DNA of 33,439 nucleotides, taken from positions 1 through 33,439 of the forward strand of contig JAFRYG010000053.1 of the NCBI GenBank assembly GCA_017441205.1. Direction: 5' to 3'. Source of the stretch: Pseudomonadota bacterium. GTDB taxonomy: Bacteria > Myxococcota_A > Bradymonadia > UBA4248. The position numbers and the translations under genes were made by a program. The notes under the pieces are model-generated. The model did no database searches and was not told the DNA's origin. It saw only the letters and a list, made by a program, of their open reading frames with translations. This document shows positions 1-6,082 of the stretch, piece after piece. Every line of letters begins with the position of its first letter. Positions within the stretch are counted from its first letter, which is position 1.

Positions 1-777
1 ACTCTGAAATCGGAGCATGTCGCGGCACTGAACAACAAAGCTTACTATACATTTAGAATCAAATCCTCCAGTTCGGCAAAGTGGCAGTACTGCAAGCTCA
101 ATTCAAAAGCTCCGGAGAGCATTGACAGCGACCTGAAACCTGCAGCGAGCAACAACGGCGATGCGGGATTGAACATAAATACTGTCGGCCTTGCCACGGT
201 TCAGACGGTGGATACCGGCAATATCCTTGCAAAATTCGATTTCGATGATGCGACCAAATACAAGGGGACGGATCCTACCAATGGTGGCAAGGGATTTGAA
301 GCTGACGTGGGAACCGGCAATATTCGCGTTGCAACGACATCAAATTGGAAATGTTCAGATACTTGTTTTGCGGGCGGGGAAACCGGAAACGGATTCTCGA
401 TTGGCAACTGCAAAAAGGCCAAAGAAGGTCAGGATGGTGCCATTGCCAATGATGGTTCGGTCGTGGGCAATCACATTCTGATTTCCGGCATCAATGCGAC
501 CAATGCCAAGGATATTGATTTGGCGATGTCCATTAAGCGCAACAATGCATCCTCTTCGCCGACGAACGTCGTCGTGCGCGTTTCGAGCGATAACTGGGAA
601 TGGTCAGAAGATATTAAACTAAACGATAAAGATACAAAATTCCATGCCATAACTCCGATCAATCTGCCGGACAGCGTACACAACAAAGCATCGTTCGATA
701 TTCAGATTATTCCTTATGGCTCAGGAAACGCCCTGCTCAAGTTCGACAACATCATCGTGTCGAAGAATAACAGTTAG
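1..777 (+). CDS. C-terminal part of a secreted protein of unknown function (5' end outside window)
   Basis: The frame is open from base 1 to a TAG stop at 775-777, so the 258 visible codons are the 3' end of a longer gene. An internal TTG at 169 could be mistaken for a start, but the reading continues upstream without a stop. The visible part is polar, rich in Asn, Ser, Gly and Asp, with four scattered Cys. It contains a segment (ILAKFDFDD) followed by alternating beta-like stretches ending in LLKFDNIIVSKNNS, which suggests a C-terminal jelly-roll or carbohydrate-binding-like beta sandwich of an extracellular protein. There is no MYXO-CTERM-like tail. I do not recognise the family; the domain reading is inference from composition only. 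Confidence 0.75.
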   Translation, partial: TLKSEHVAALNNKAYYTFRIKSSSSAKWQYCKLNSKAPESIDSDLKPAASNNGDAGLNINTVGLATVQTVDTGNILAKFDFDDATKYKGTDPTNGGKGFEADVGTGNIRVATTSNWKCSDTCFAGGETGNGFSIGNCKKAKEGQDGAIANDGSVVGNHILISGINATNAKDIDLAMSIKRNNASSSPTNVVVRVSSDNWEWSEDIKLNDKDTKFHAITPINLPDSVHNKASFDIQIIPYGSGNALLKFDNIIVSKNNS

Positions 778-1031
778 TGAATCACTAATCATTCTTTTTG
801 TGGGGGGAGTCTGGGCTTTCGCAATGCTCCCCTCATTGTTCATCTATCCTCAAGAACCGCCTCAGTTCACATTGGGTCATCCACTTCGCCTATCGTGTTT
901 GCCGACGTTCCGGCTCGTGTTCTGATCTTTTTTGTGGGGGAGCCAGCTCCCCCACGCCCCCTAAAAAGCTGCGCTTTTTGATGTGTGGTATGCGTGTGTT
1001 ATTTCGAGATTTCTTGAGCATTTTTTTGAAT
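778..1031. repeat. Gene-free stretch with GC-rich palindromes
   Basis: This stretch has no convincing gene. A 10-bp-arm palindrome lies at 934-955 (GTGGGGGAGC, CA, GCTCCCCCAC), followed at 963-979 by AAAAAGC-TGC-GCTTTTT. A weaker hairpin with arms GGGGAG/CTCCCC is at 804-832. The segment T-rich then GTGGGGG(G)AG occurs twice, near 793-809 and 926-942, so the two hairpins look like diverged copies of one element. They could be transcription attenuators for the upstream gene or a dispersed palindromic repeat. Confidence 0.55.
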
Positions 1032-1053
1032 AGTCCGCCTGGCGGACTTTTTT
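1032..1053 (+). terminator. Rho-independent terminator
   Basis: AGTCCGCC at 1032-1039 is complementary to GGCGGACT at 1041-1048, and a run of T follows. It sits just ahead of the promoter for the next gene and probably insulates it from upstream transcription. Confidence 0.7.
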
Positions 1054-1058
1054 CGTTT

Positions 1059-1087
1059 TTGAGAATTATTGCGATGAATGGTAGGAT
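1059..1087 (+). promoter_or_regulatory. Sigma-70-type promoter for the lipoprotein/RNase pair
   Basis: TTGAGA at 1059-1064 and TAGGAT at 1082-1087 are separated by exactly 17 bp. The gene start at 1121 is about 30 nt downstream of the -10 box. Confidence 0.55.
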
Positions 1088-1120
1088 GCGTTCGGAGGGC
1101 AGGAGCATCAGAGGTATTCC

Positions 1121-1612
1121 ATGAAGAAAATCATCATACCGGCAGTATTCGTGACCATGCTTTTGGGATGCAGTGAGGATGAGTGCAGGGACGGGGATCA
1201 CGTGTGTGAAGGCAACACGTCCAAAACGTGCATGTACGGCGAATGGCGGATCATCGAATGCAAAGGAAATGCGCCGGTCTGCGATTCCAAACGGGGATGT
1301 CAGAAAGCGGATTCGATTGCCCAATGCGGCAATGGTGCCGTCGAAATCGGCGAGGAATGCGACGGCGATTTGATCCAGGGCAAAACGTGCCGCGATATGA
1401 ATGCGGCACTGCATGGGACTCCCGTGTGCACCAGTGAATGCAAGCTGGATTATTCGGGGTGTACGCTGGTCAATTGTACGGCGGGGGACAAGCGCTGCAG
1501 CGAGGGCATTTTGCAGATGTGTTCGGAAAATGACTGGGTAGATGTTCAGAATTGTGTGGACAGCGGACTCGTCTGTGATGAGGTACGCAAAACCTGCGAA
1601 AAGGGGCAGTAA
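1121..1612 (+). CDS. Small cysteine-rich lipoprotein
   Basis: 163 residues. The N-terminus is a lipoprotein signal with lipobox LLGC (lipidated Cys at residue 17). The rest is Cys-rich, with a central segment CGNGAVEIGEECDGD followed by spaced Cys, matching the CGNG...GEECDDG pattern of the myxobacterial Cys-rich repeat family, flanked by two shorter C-x(n)-C modules with Trp (GEWRIIEC, NDWVDVQNC). A likely RBS (AGAGGT) precedes ATG 1121. Its stop is 2 nt before the ATG of the exoribonuclease gene, so the two are probably translated from one message, although a surface lipoprotein and an RNase have no obvious shared role. The role is unknown; disulfide-stabilised surface exposure is inferred. 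Confidence 0.85.
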   Translation: MKKIIIPAVFVTMLLGCSEDECRDGDHVCEGNTSKTCMYGEWRIIECKGNAPVCDSKRGCQKADSIAQCGNGAVEIGEECDGDLIQGKTCRDMNAALHGTPVCTSECKLDYSGCTLVNCTAGDKRCSEGILQMCSENDWVDVQNCVDSGLVCDEVRKTCEKGQ

Positions 1613-1614
1613 CC

Positions 1615-3459
1615 ATGGATGTGACAGAACTGGGATTTCGTCATTTTGAACGTTCGCGGCGCGTGGTGAGGGCGGAAGAAAAAGTCACGGTGCTTCGGAG
1701 CGCCATGGGGTGCGTGGATACTGCCTGGGTCGAGAATTTCGAGTATTTTCGGACGCAGATAAGAGATGGCGAGTTCCTGGTTCTGGAGCGCAGGGCAGAG
1801 CATTATTACCGCATTCTGAGCATCGTCAAGCAGGGCAGTGTGCTGCACGAAGTGTATGGCATTGCATTCGATTTCGGGCTTGAATTCGGCTTTGATGAAG
1901 CAGTCGAAAAGGAAGTCGAAAGCTATACGTCGGTTCCGGTGGATTTTTCGGATTGCGACGATATGCGGCACATCCCGTTTGTGACGGTGGATGGTGCCGG
2001 AACCCGGGATCTGGATCAGGCGCTCTACGTGGGGACGCCGGATGACGGATTCTGGCCTGCCAGGCCGGAATGCGTCTATGTCGTCTGGTATGCGATTGCC
2101 GATGCCTCCTGGTTCGTTCGGCCCGGCATGGCGCTTTTTGAAGAGGCAATTCACCGCGGTACGAGCGTTTATTTTGCAGACATGAGCGTACCGATGCTTC
2201 CGCATGCGCTTTCGCAGGGGATTGTGAGTCTGAATCCGGATGTCGACCGGCGCGCGCTCGTCTTCATCATGCAGGTCGCATCCGACGGCACGTGCATCGA
2301 AACGACGCTTCGGCGCGCAAGAATTCATTCGCGCGCAAAACTCATCAACGAGGATGTGTCGGCATTTTTGGCAAATCCCGAGAAACATCCCTGGATGAAA
2401 CAGGATTTTGCGCGCAGTCTGATGAATTTTAAGGAAGTCGGACTTTTGCGCATCCGGGAGGGGCGCACGCGAAACGTCGTTCATTTTAACCGGGTTTCGC
2501 TGGATGTCGGTCTGAATGGCGTCAAAACATCATTCGTGCTGGGGCTGGATATTCGCGCGGATGTCGATCTTTACAATGAGCAGCTTTCGCTATTGTGCAA
2601 CATGGAAGGCGCGAAAATCCTCAACGAACTGGCCAGGGATGATCCCGATGTGCTGGCGATTTTCCGCAATCACGAAGCACCTTCGCTTCATGATATTGAG
2701 TACGCCAGTGAGGCGATGAATGATATTGCGCGTGCGCAGAATATGCCGGCGTGCTGGTACTGGGATCGCGAAAAGTGCAGTCTGGCTGATTTCTTTGAAT
2801 CTCTGCCCAGGGAGAGCTGTACGTTTGATTTGAGTGCACCGCCGGCAGCTCAGAAAGCGTATCGCGTTCGTCAGGCCATGGAGCGAGCTGTTCTGATGAT
2901 GCAGCGCCGAAGTGTGTTTTCGCCGGAGGCGGGGCCTCACAGTGCGCTCGGTGTCAATCCGTACGCCAGGTTCAGTGCGCCCATGCGCGAAATCGTCGGC
3001 ATATTTACGCACAAGGAAGCCATCGATGCGGAATTCGAACAGTCCAGGGCTACGCCCCGCGATGAGATGCGGCGGATTCGTGAACGCGTGATCGAGGCTT
3101 CGAACCAGGCCAAGAGCGTTCAGCGCGAGGTCGATAAGGCCATTGATTCATGCGCGATTGCGCACGTCGTCAGTCACGACTATGACTATTCTCCAGCCGA
3201 TCGTCCTCGCCGGCGGGGCACGATTCTGGGCATGAAACCCAGTGCATTATATGTTCGTCTGGATATGCCGCCGATTGAACTCAAAGTTTATATTAAAGAT
3301 ATAGCCGATGCGACGGGAATGAACTGGCATATCAACGAAGAGATGACGATCATGTCGAATGATGATGAATCTATACAATATATTGTTGGAAATAGTATTG
3401 AGCTGCGCGTGCTGAGTTACGAGGCAGAACGTAAAAAGTGGCGCGTCATTCCGGTTTAA
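1615..3459 (+). CDS. RNB-domain (RNase II/R family) exoribonuclease
   Basis: 614 residues. Predicted 3'-to-5' hydrolytic exoribonuclease of the RNase II/R superfamily, acting in the cytoplasm. The RNB catalytic block starts near residue 122: VDGAGTRDLDQAL carries Asp126, Asp132 and Asp134 at the metal-binding positions, but the fourth position of the usual DxDD cluster is Gln135. Other RNB hallmarks follow: YAIADASWFV, RGTSVYFAD, PMLPHALSQG and SLNPDVDRRAL. The C-terminal 100 residues (RRRGTILGMKPSALYVRL onward) look like an S1/OB fold. The N-terminal cold-shock-type region is short or divergent, and the protein is shorter than typical RNase R (about 800 residues). The start at 1615 follows AAGGGG and lies 2 nt after the upstream stop, indicating coupling. 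I do not assign rnr or rnb because the subfamily is unclear. Confidence 0.9.
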   Translation: MDVTELGFRHFERSRRVVRAEEKVTVLRSAMGCVDTAWVENFEYFRTQIRDGEFLVLERRAEHYYRILSIVKQGSVLHEVYGIAFDFGLEFGFDEAVEKEVESYTSVPVDFSDCDDMRHIPFVTVDGAGTRDLDQALYVGTPDDGFWPARPECVYVVWYAIADASWFVRPGMALFEEAIHRGTSVYFADMSVPMLPHALSQGIVSLNPDVDRRALVFIMQVASDGTCIETTLRRARIHSRAKLINEDVSAFLANPEKHPWMKQDFARSLMNFKEVGLLRIREGRTRNVVHFNRVSLDVGLNGVKTSFVLGLDIRADVDLYNEQLSLLCNMEGAKILNELARDDPDVLAIFRNHEAPSLHDIEYASEAMNDIARAQNMPACWYWDREKCSLADFFESLPRESCTFDLSAPPAAQKAYRVRQAMERAVLMMQRRSVFSPEAGPHSALGVNPYARFSAPMREIVGIFTHKEAIDAEFEQSRATPRDEMRRIRERVIEASNQAKSVQREVDKAIDSCAIAHVVSHDYDYSPADRPRRRGTILGMKPSALYVRLDMPPIELKVYIKDIADATGMNWHINEEMTIMSNDDESIQYIVGNSIELRVLSYEAERKKWRVIPV

Positions 3460-3520
3460 CTACATGTAATCGTATGTGACCTGTTGTATGTATTTAATAC
3501 AATAACCAAAAATGGCTTGC

Positions 3521-3537
3521 CACGTTATAATAACGTG
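3521..3537 (+). promoter_or_regulatory. Palindrome overlapping a TATAAT box
   Basis: CACGTTA-TAA-TAACGTG is a 7-bp-arm palindrome; TATAAT (3526-3531) lies across its centre. No good -35 box is visible 17 bp upstream. It lies about 60 bp before the P-loop gene start and could be that gene's -10 region with an operator. The rest of 3460-3593 holds only a weak TTGTAT/ATACAA inverted repeat. Confidence 0.3.
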
Positions 3538-3593
3538 AGTAAAAAACGGGCACATTTGCTACTCATGTCGGGTAGTTTTTACAGGAGAATAAG

Positions 3594-4574
3594 ATGGCAG
3601 AAATTTTTGACACACTGTTGCTTCTTGCACTTCCTGCATCAGGGAAATCCGAAGTCCGCAACTTCCTTACGAATAAGGATCCGGAATTGTTCCACATGGG
3701 TGAAACGATTCAGATCGACGATTATCCCTATGTACACATTCAGCTCGTGATCGATGAGGCCCTCAAGGATATGGGTGAACCTCGTATTTATCACAGCGAA
3801 GATGATGCAGGCGGACGCAATGGCCCATTCCTGGATGCCTATGACTGGCCAGCATTGATCGAACTTCTCAATGAGGACTATCATGAGATTCTGATGGGCA
3901 AGGCCGAGAATCCGAAATATGCGGCGATTCGTCTGTTTGAAAGACTGGATGCTGCGGCTGTTCGCGTGGGTGGTGTCGCCAAGATTGCTGCCCTGAGTCC
4001 GTCAGTTCGTGCAAAACTCGAAGAGAAACTCGAGGCAGAAGCTCGCGAACTGTTTGATGACAAGATCAAGAATGTTCTGAAATCGCGCGAAGGCAAGACC
4101 ATCGTCATCGAGTTCTCCCGCGGCGGTCCTGCCGGTGTTCGTCCGCTTCCCGAGCATTATGGCTATGTTGCAAGTCTCCCGGCACTTTCGGATGAACTTC
4201 TGCAGCGCGCAGCGATTCTCTATATCTGGGTTACGCCGGAAGAATCGCGCCGCAAGAACCGCGATCGTGCACGTCCGGGCGAGGACAAGTCGATTCTGTT
4301 CCATGGCACGCCGGAATCTGTCATGATCCAGGACTATGGTTCGGACGATATGGTCGAGCTGATGGAGAAGAGCGATGTTCCCGATACGCTGCGCATCGAA
4401 GCCCACGGCAAGGTCTATCATGTTCCCGTTGCCTGCTTCGACAACCGCAAGGATTTGACGACGTTTGCCCGCAAGGATCCTTCCGAATGGAAGAAAGAAG
4501 AAATCGATGCCCTCGACAATGGCATTCGCGACGTTGCCCTCAAGCTGTGGGATGTCTATAAAGCATCGCACTAA
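3594..4574 (+). CDS. P-loop NTPase/kinase-like protein of unknown function
   Basis: 326 residues, cytoplasmic, no signal peptide. Near the N-terminus LLLALPASGKSEV is a Walker A-like loop in which Ala replaces the usual first Gly (A-x4-GKS); the short strand before it and GKS resemble zeta-toxin or small-molecule kinase P-loops. A later strand (KTIVIEFSRGGPAG) could be a Walker B-like or substrate-handling element, and RRKNRDRARPGEDK is an Arg-rich lid-like segment. ATG 3594 has a strong RBS (AGGAG). The gene stands alone, closed by its own terminator. I recognise no named family; a nucleotide-binding phosphotransferase is the likely class, but the substrate is unknown. Confidence 0.85.
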   Translation: MAEIFDTLLLLALPASGKSEVRNFLTNKDPELFHMGETIQIDDYPYVHIQLVIDEALKDMGEPRIYHSEDDAGGRNGPFLDAYDWPALIELLNEDYHEILMGKAENPKYAAIRLFERLDAAAVRVGGVAKIAALSPSVRAKLEEKLEAEARELFDDKIKNVLKSREGKTIVIEFSRGGPAGVRPLPEHYGYVASLPALSDELLQRAAILYIWVTPEESRRKNRDRARPGEDKSILFHGTPESVMIQDYGSDDMVELMEKSDVPDTLRIEAHGKVYHVPVACFDNRKDLTTFARKDPSEWKKEEIDALDNGIRDVALKLWDVYKASH

Positions 4575-4598
4575 CCGATAGAGCGGTCATGAATAAAG

Positions 4599-4626
4599 AA
4601 CCTCCCTGTTCAGGGAGGTTTTTTTA
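4599..4626 (+). terminator. Rho-independent terminator
   Basis: AACCTCCCTG (4599-4608) and CAGGGAGGTT (4611-4620) form a 10-bp-arm hairpin followed by a T run. It lies 25 nt after the stop of the P-loop gene. Confidence 0.9.
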
Positions 4627-4654
4627 TTGGCAATTTTGGTCTTTTTGCGATTAA

Positions 4655-4682
4655 TTGTACCCGTGGATTTGCTATTTATATC
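4655..4682 (+). promoter_or_regulatory. Possible promoter for the TPR/PEGA-like gene
   Basis: TTGTAC (4655-4660), 16 bp, TATATC (4677-4682). The gene start at 4745 lies 62 nt downstream. Box quality is moderate. Confidence 0.35.
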
Positions 4683-4744
4683 AAAGTAGTGTAAATCAGA
4701 CACAGGACAGCCATTTTGGTTTCTTTAACCTTATTGGAGGCAAA

Positions 4745-5854
4745 ATGCGGAAATTTTCATTTATTCTGGCTTTATTGGCGGGTTTCATGCTGCCTTTGAC
4801 AGCAGTGGCCCAGGATTCCAGCAGAAAGGCCAGTTCATCGAAAAGCTCCAAGTCTTCGAAAAAGAGTTCAAGTAAGGACAAGGGCGCCACAGAAGTAGTT
4901 GCGGAGCCTGCAGCAGCACCTGAACCAGATAAGCTATCCTTTTCTGATGAGCAGACGATGCTCAACAACCAGGCTGTCGAAGCTACGGAGAAAGGCAATT
5001 ATTCAAAGGCAGAGCAGCTTTTCAAGGCCATGCTTGAGATCCGCGAATTCAATATTACGTGGATGAATCTGGGCCAGACATACGCCAGCCAGGGCAAGTG
5101 TATCGAAGCTGCAGAAGCATTTTCGAAGGTCGCGGGTGCAGCACGTATTTCAGACTATTCGCACGAGGAAATTACCTCGTACACGAACCAATATGTGAAA
5201 TCATTGGCTCAAAAGTGTTCTGCGAAGGTAGTTCTGAAATGCAAGCCAGCCGAAATGACGGTTTCCTTTGATGGCGGTAAAAAAGTCAAATGCTCTTCCA
5301 AGCCCATAGCGTTGGTTCCTGGGCGTCATTCGATTTATGGCGAAACGAGCTTTGGCTTCAATACCATTGGTGTTGAGCTGCCGGCGAATCAGACGACAGA
5401 GACCGAGATTGAGGTTATCAATCCTGACGATGTTCTGGCAGAAGCCGGTATTACGCACGAGGCACTGACCAAGAAATCCAAGCTTTTCAAAGCATTGGGG
5501 TATCCATTTATCGGTATCGGTGCTGCAACTTTGGGTGCGGGTATTGGTCTGGCGGTCTATTATTATTTTGATTACAAGGATAAATTCAAAATTAACCAGA
5601 ACGATCAGAGTCGTATGCCTTCGGAAGAGCTCCGCAAGTATCGCAATAAGAATACGACATATATGAATGTGGGTTATGCCTTGAGCGCAGTTGGCGGTGC
5701 GATGTTGGTTGCAGGTATTACGCTTGTCGTCGTCGATGCTGTGAAATATAAACCGCAGATTGAGCGTTTTGAATCCAATAATCCGAAAGCATTCATGATC
5801 AGTCCGATGATTTCGCCGGATTTTGGTGGTTTTTCACTGACGACTGAGTTCTGA
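4745..5854 (+). CDS. TPR/PEGA-like membrane protein with signal peptide
   Basis: 369 residues from ATG 4745, chosen because TTGGAGG lies just upstream and it starts a clean signal peptide (MRKFSFILALLAGF, cleavage after AVAQ or just before). An earlier in-frame start at 4655 would bury that signal. Next comes a Ser/Lys-rich spacer (about residues 20-50), then one or two TPR-like helices pairs (NQAVEATEKGNYSKAEQLF; MNLGQTYASQGKCIEAAEAF). A PEGA-like beta domain follows (VVLKCKPAEMTVSFDGG through PGRHSIYGE). Two hydrophobic helices (about residues 250-275 and 310-335) anchor the C-terminal part in a membrane. This TPR plus PEGA plus two-helix arrangement is common in myxobacterial envelope proteins of unknown role. 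Confidence 0.85.
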   Translation: MRKFSFILALLAGFMLPLTAVAQDSSRKASSSKSSKSSKKSSSKDKGATEVVAEPAAAPEPDKLSFSDEQTMLNNQAVEATEKGNYSKAEQLFKAMLEIREFNITWMNLGQTYASQGKCIEAAEAFSKVAGAARISDYSHEEITSYTNQYVKSLAQKCSAKVVLKCKPAEMTVSFDGGKKVKCSSKPIALVPGRHSIYGETSFGFNTIGVELPANQTTETEIEVINPDDVLAEAGITHEALTKKSKLFKALGYPFIGIGAATLGAGIGLAVYYYFDYKDKFKINQNDQSRMPSEELRKYRNKNTTYMNVGYALSAVGGAMLVAGITLVVVDAVKYKPQIERFESNNPKAFMISPMISPDFGGFSLTTEF

Positions 5855-5873
5855 TGTTTTGAGATTGTTTTGA

Positions 5874-5911
5874 GCCGCTATTCACCCATGGTGAATACGC
5901 GGCTTTTTTTT
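5874..5911 (+). terminator. Terminator made of a bulged-GTAT hairpin (copy 1)
   Basis: Arms 5874-5886 and 5890-5903 pair over 13 bp around loop CAT, with one unpaired C at 5898 (a bulged G on the opposite strand, next to TAT). Nine T follow. It lies 20 nt after the TPR/PEGA-like stop, so it can serve as a rho-independent terminator. It is also a minus-orientation member of the hairpin family described in the findings. Confidence 0.85.
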
Positions 5912-5946
5912 TCGCCTTTTTCGCCTGAAAGGCGAATACAGGCGAA
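5911..5946 (-). repeat. Bulged-GTAT hairpin (copy 2, AAA subtype)
   Basis: Outer arms TTCGCCT (5911-5917) and AGGCGAA (5940-5946) pair fully. The inner arms 5918-5926 and 5930-5938 pair except for one T-T mismatch at 5919/5937, around loop GAA. C5939 is unpaired. Read on the minus strand this is a bulged G followed by TAT, opposite AAA. Confidence 0.75.
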
Positions 5947-5953
5947 ATCTATT

Positions 5954-5981
5954 TTGATGTGGCTTCATGTACGCGTATAAT
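5954..5981 (+). promoter_or_regulatory. Promoter for the first SpoIID paralogue
   Basis: TTGATG (5954-5959), 16 bp, TATAAT (5976-5981). A start about 7 nt downstream would place hairpin copies 3 and 4 at the very 5' end of the message. Confidence 0.55.
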
Positions 5982-5982
5982 G

Positions 5983-6050
5983 TCCGGGCGTATTGAGGCA
6001 AAGCCTCAATAGCCCGGACCCGCATCCGTATTGCGCAGCAAAAGGATGCG
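5983..6050 (+). repeat. Pair of bulged-GTAT hairpins (copies 3 and 4)
   Basis: Copy 3 (5983-6018) pairs 16 bp around loop AAA with only G5990 unpaired, directly before TAT at 5991-5993. Copy 4 (6021-6050) has outer arms CGCATCC/GGATGCG, unpaired G6028, TAT opposite AAA (one A-A mismatch), then TGC/GCA around loop GCA. They lie 2 nt apart in the untranslated leader of the first SpoIID paralogue. Confidence 0.8.
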
Positions 6051-6082
6051 CCCTCCCCCAAAAATATCAGGGAGAAAACGCG

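Noticed and set aside
1546..2484. 312-codon minus-strand frame
   Set aside because: It lies antisense to the RNB exoribonuclease, whose motifs are unmistakable. Composition is Arg/His-rich, typical of an antisense shadow.
5874..6050. CRISPR array
   Set aside because: The repeated units are self-complementary hairpins with no constant repeat and no fixed-length spacers.
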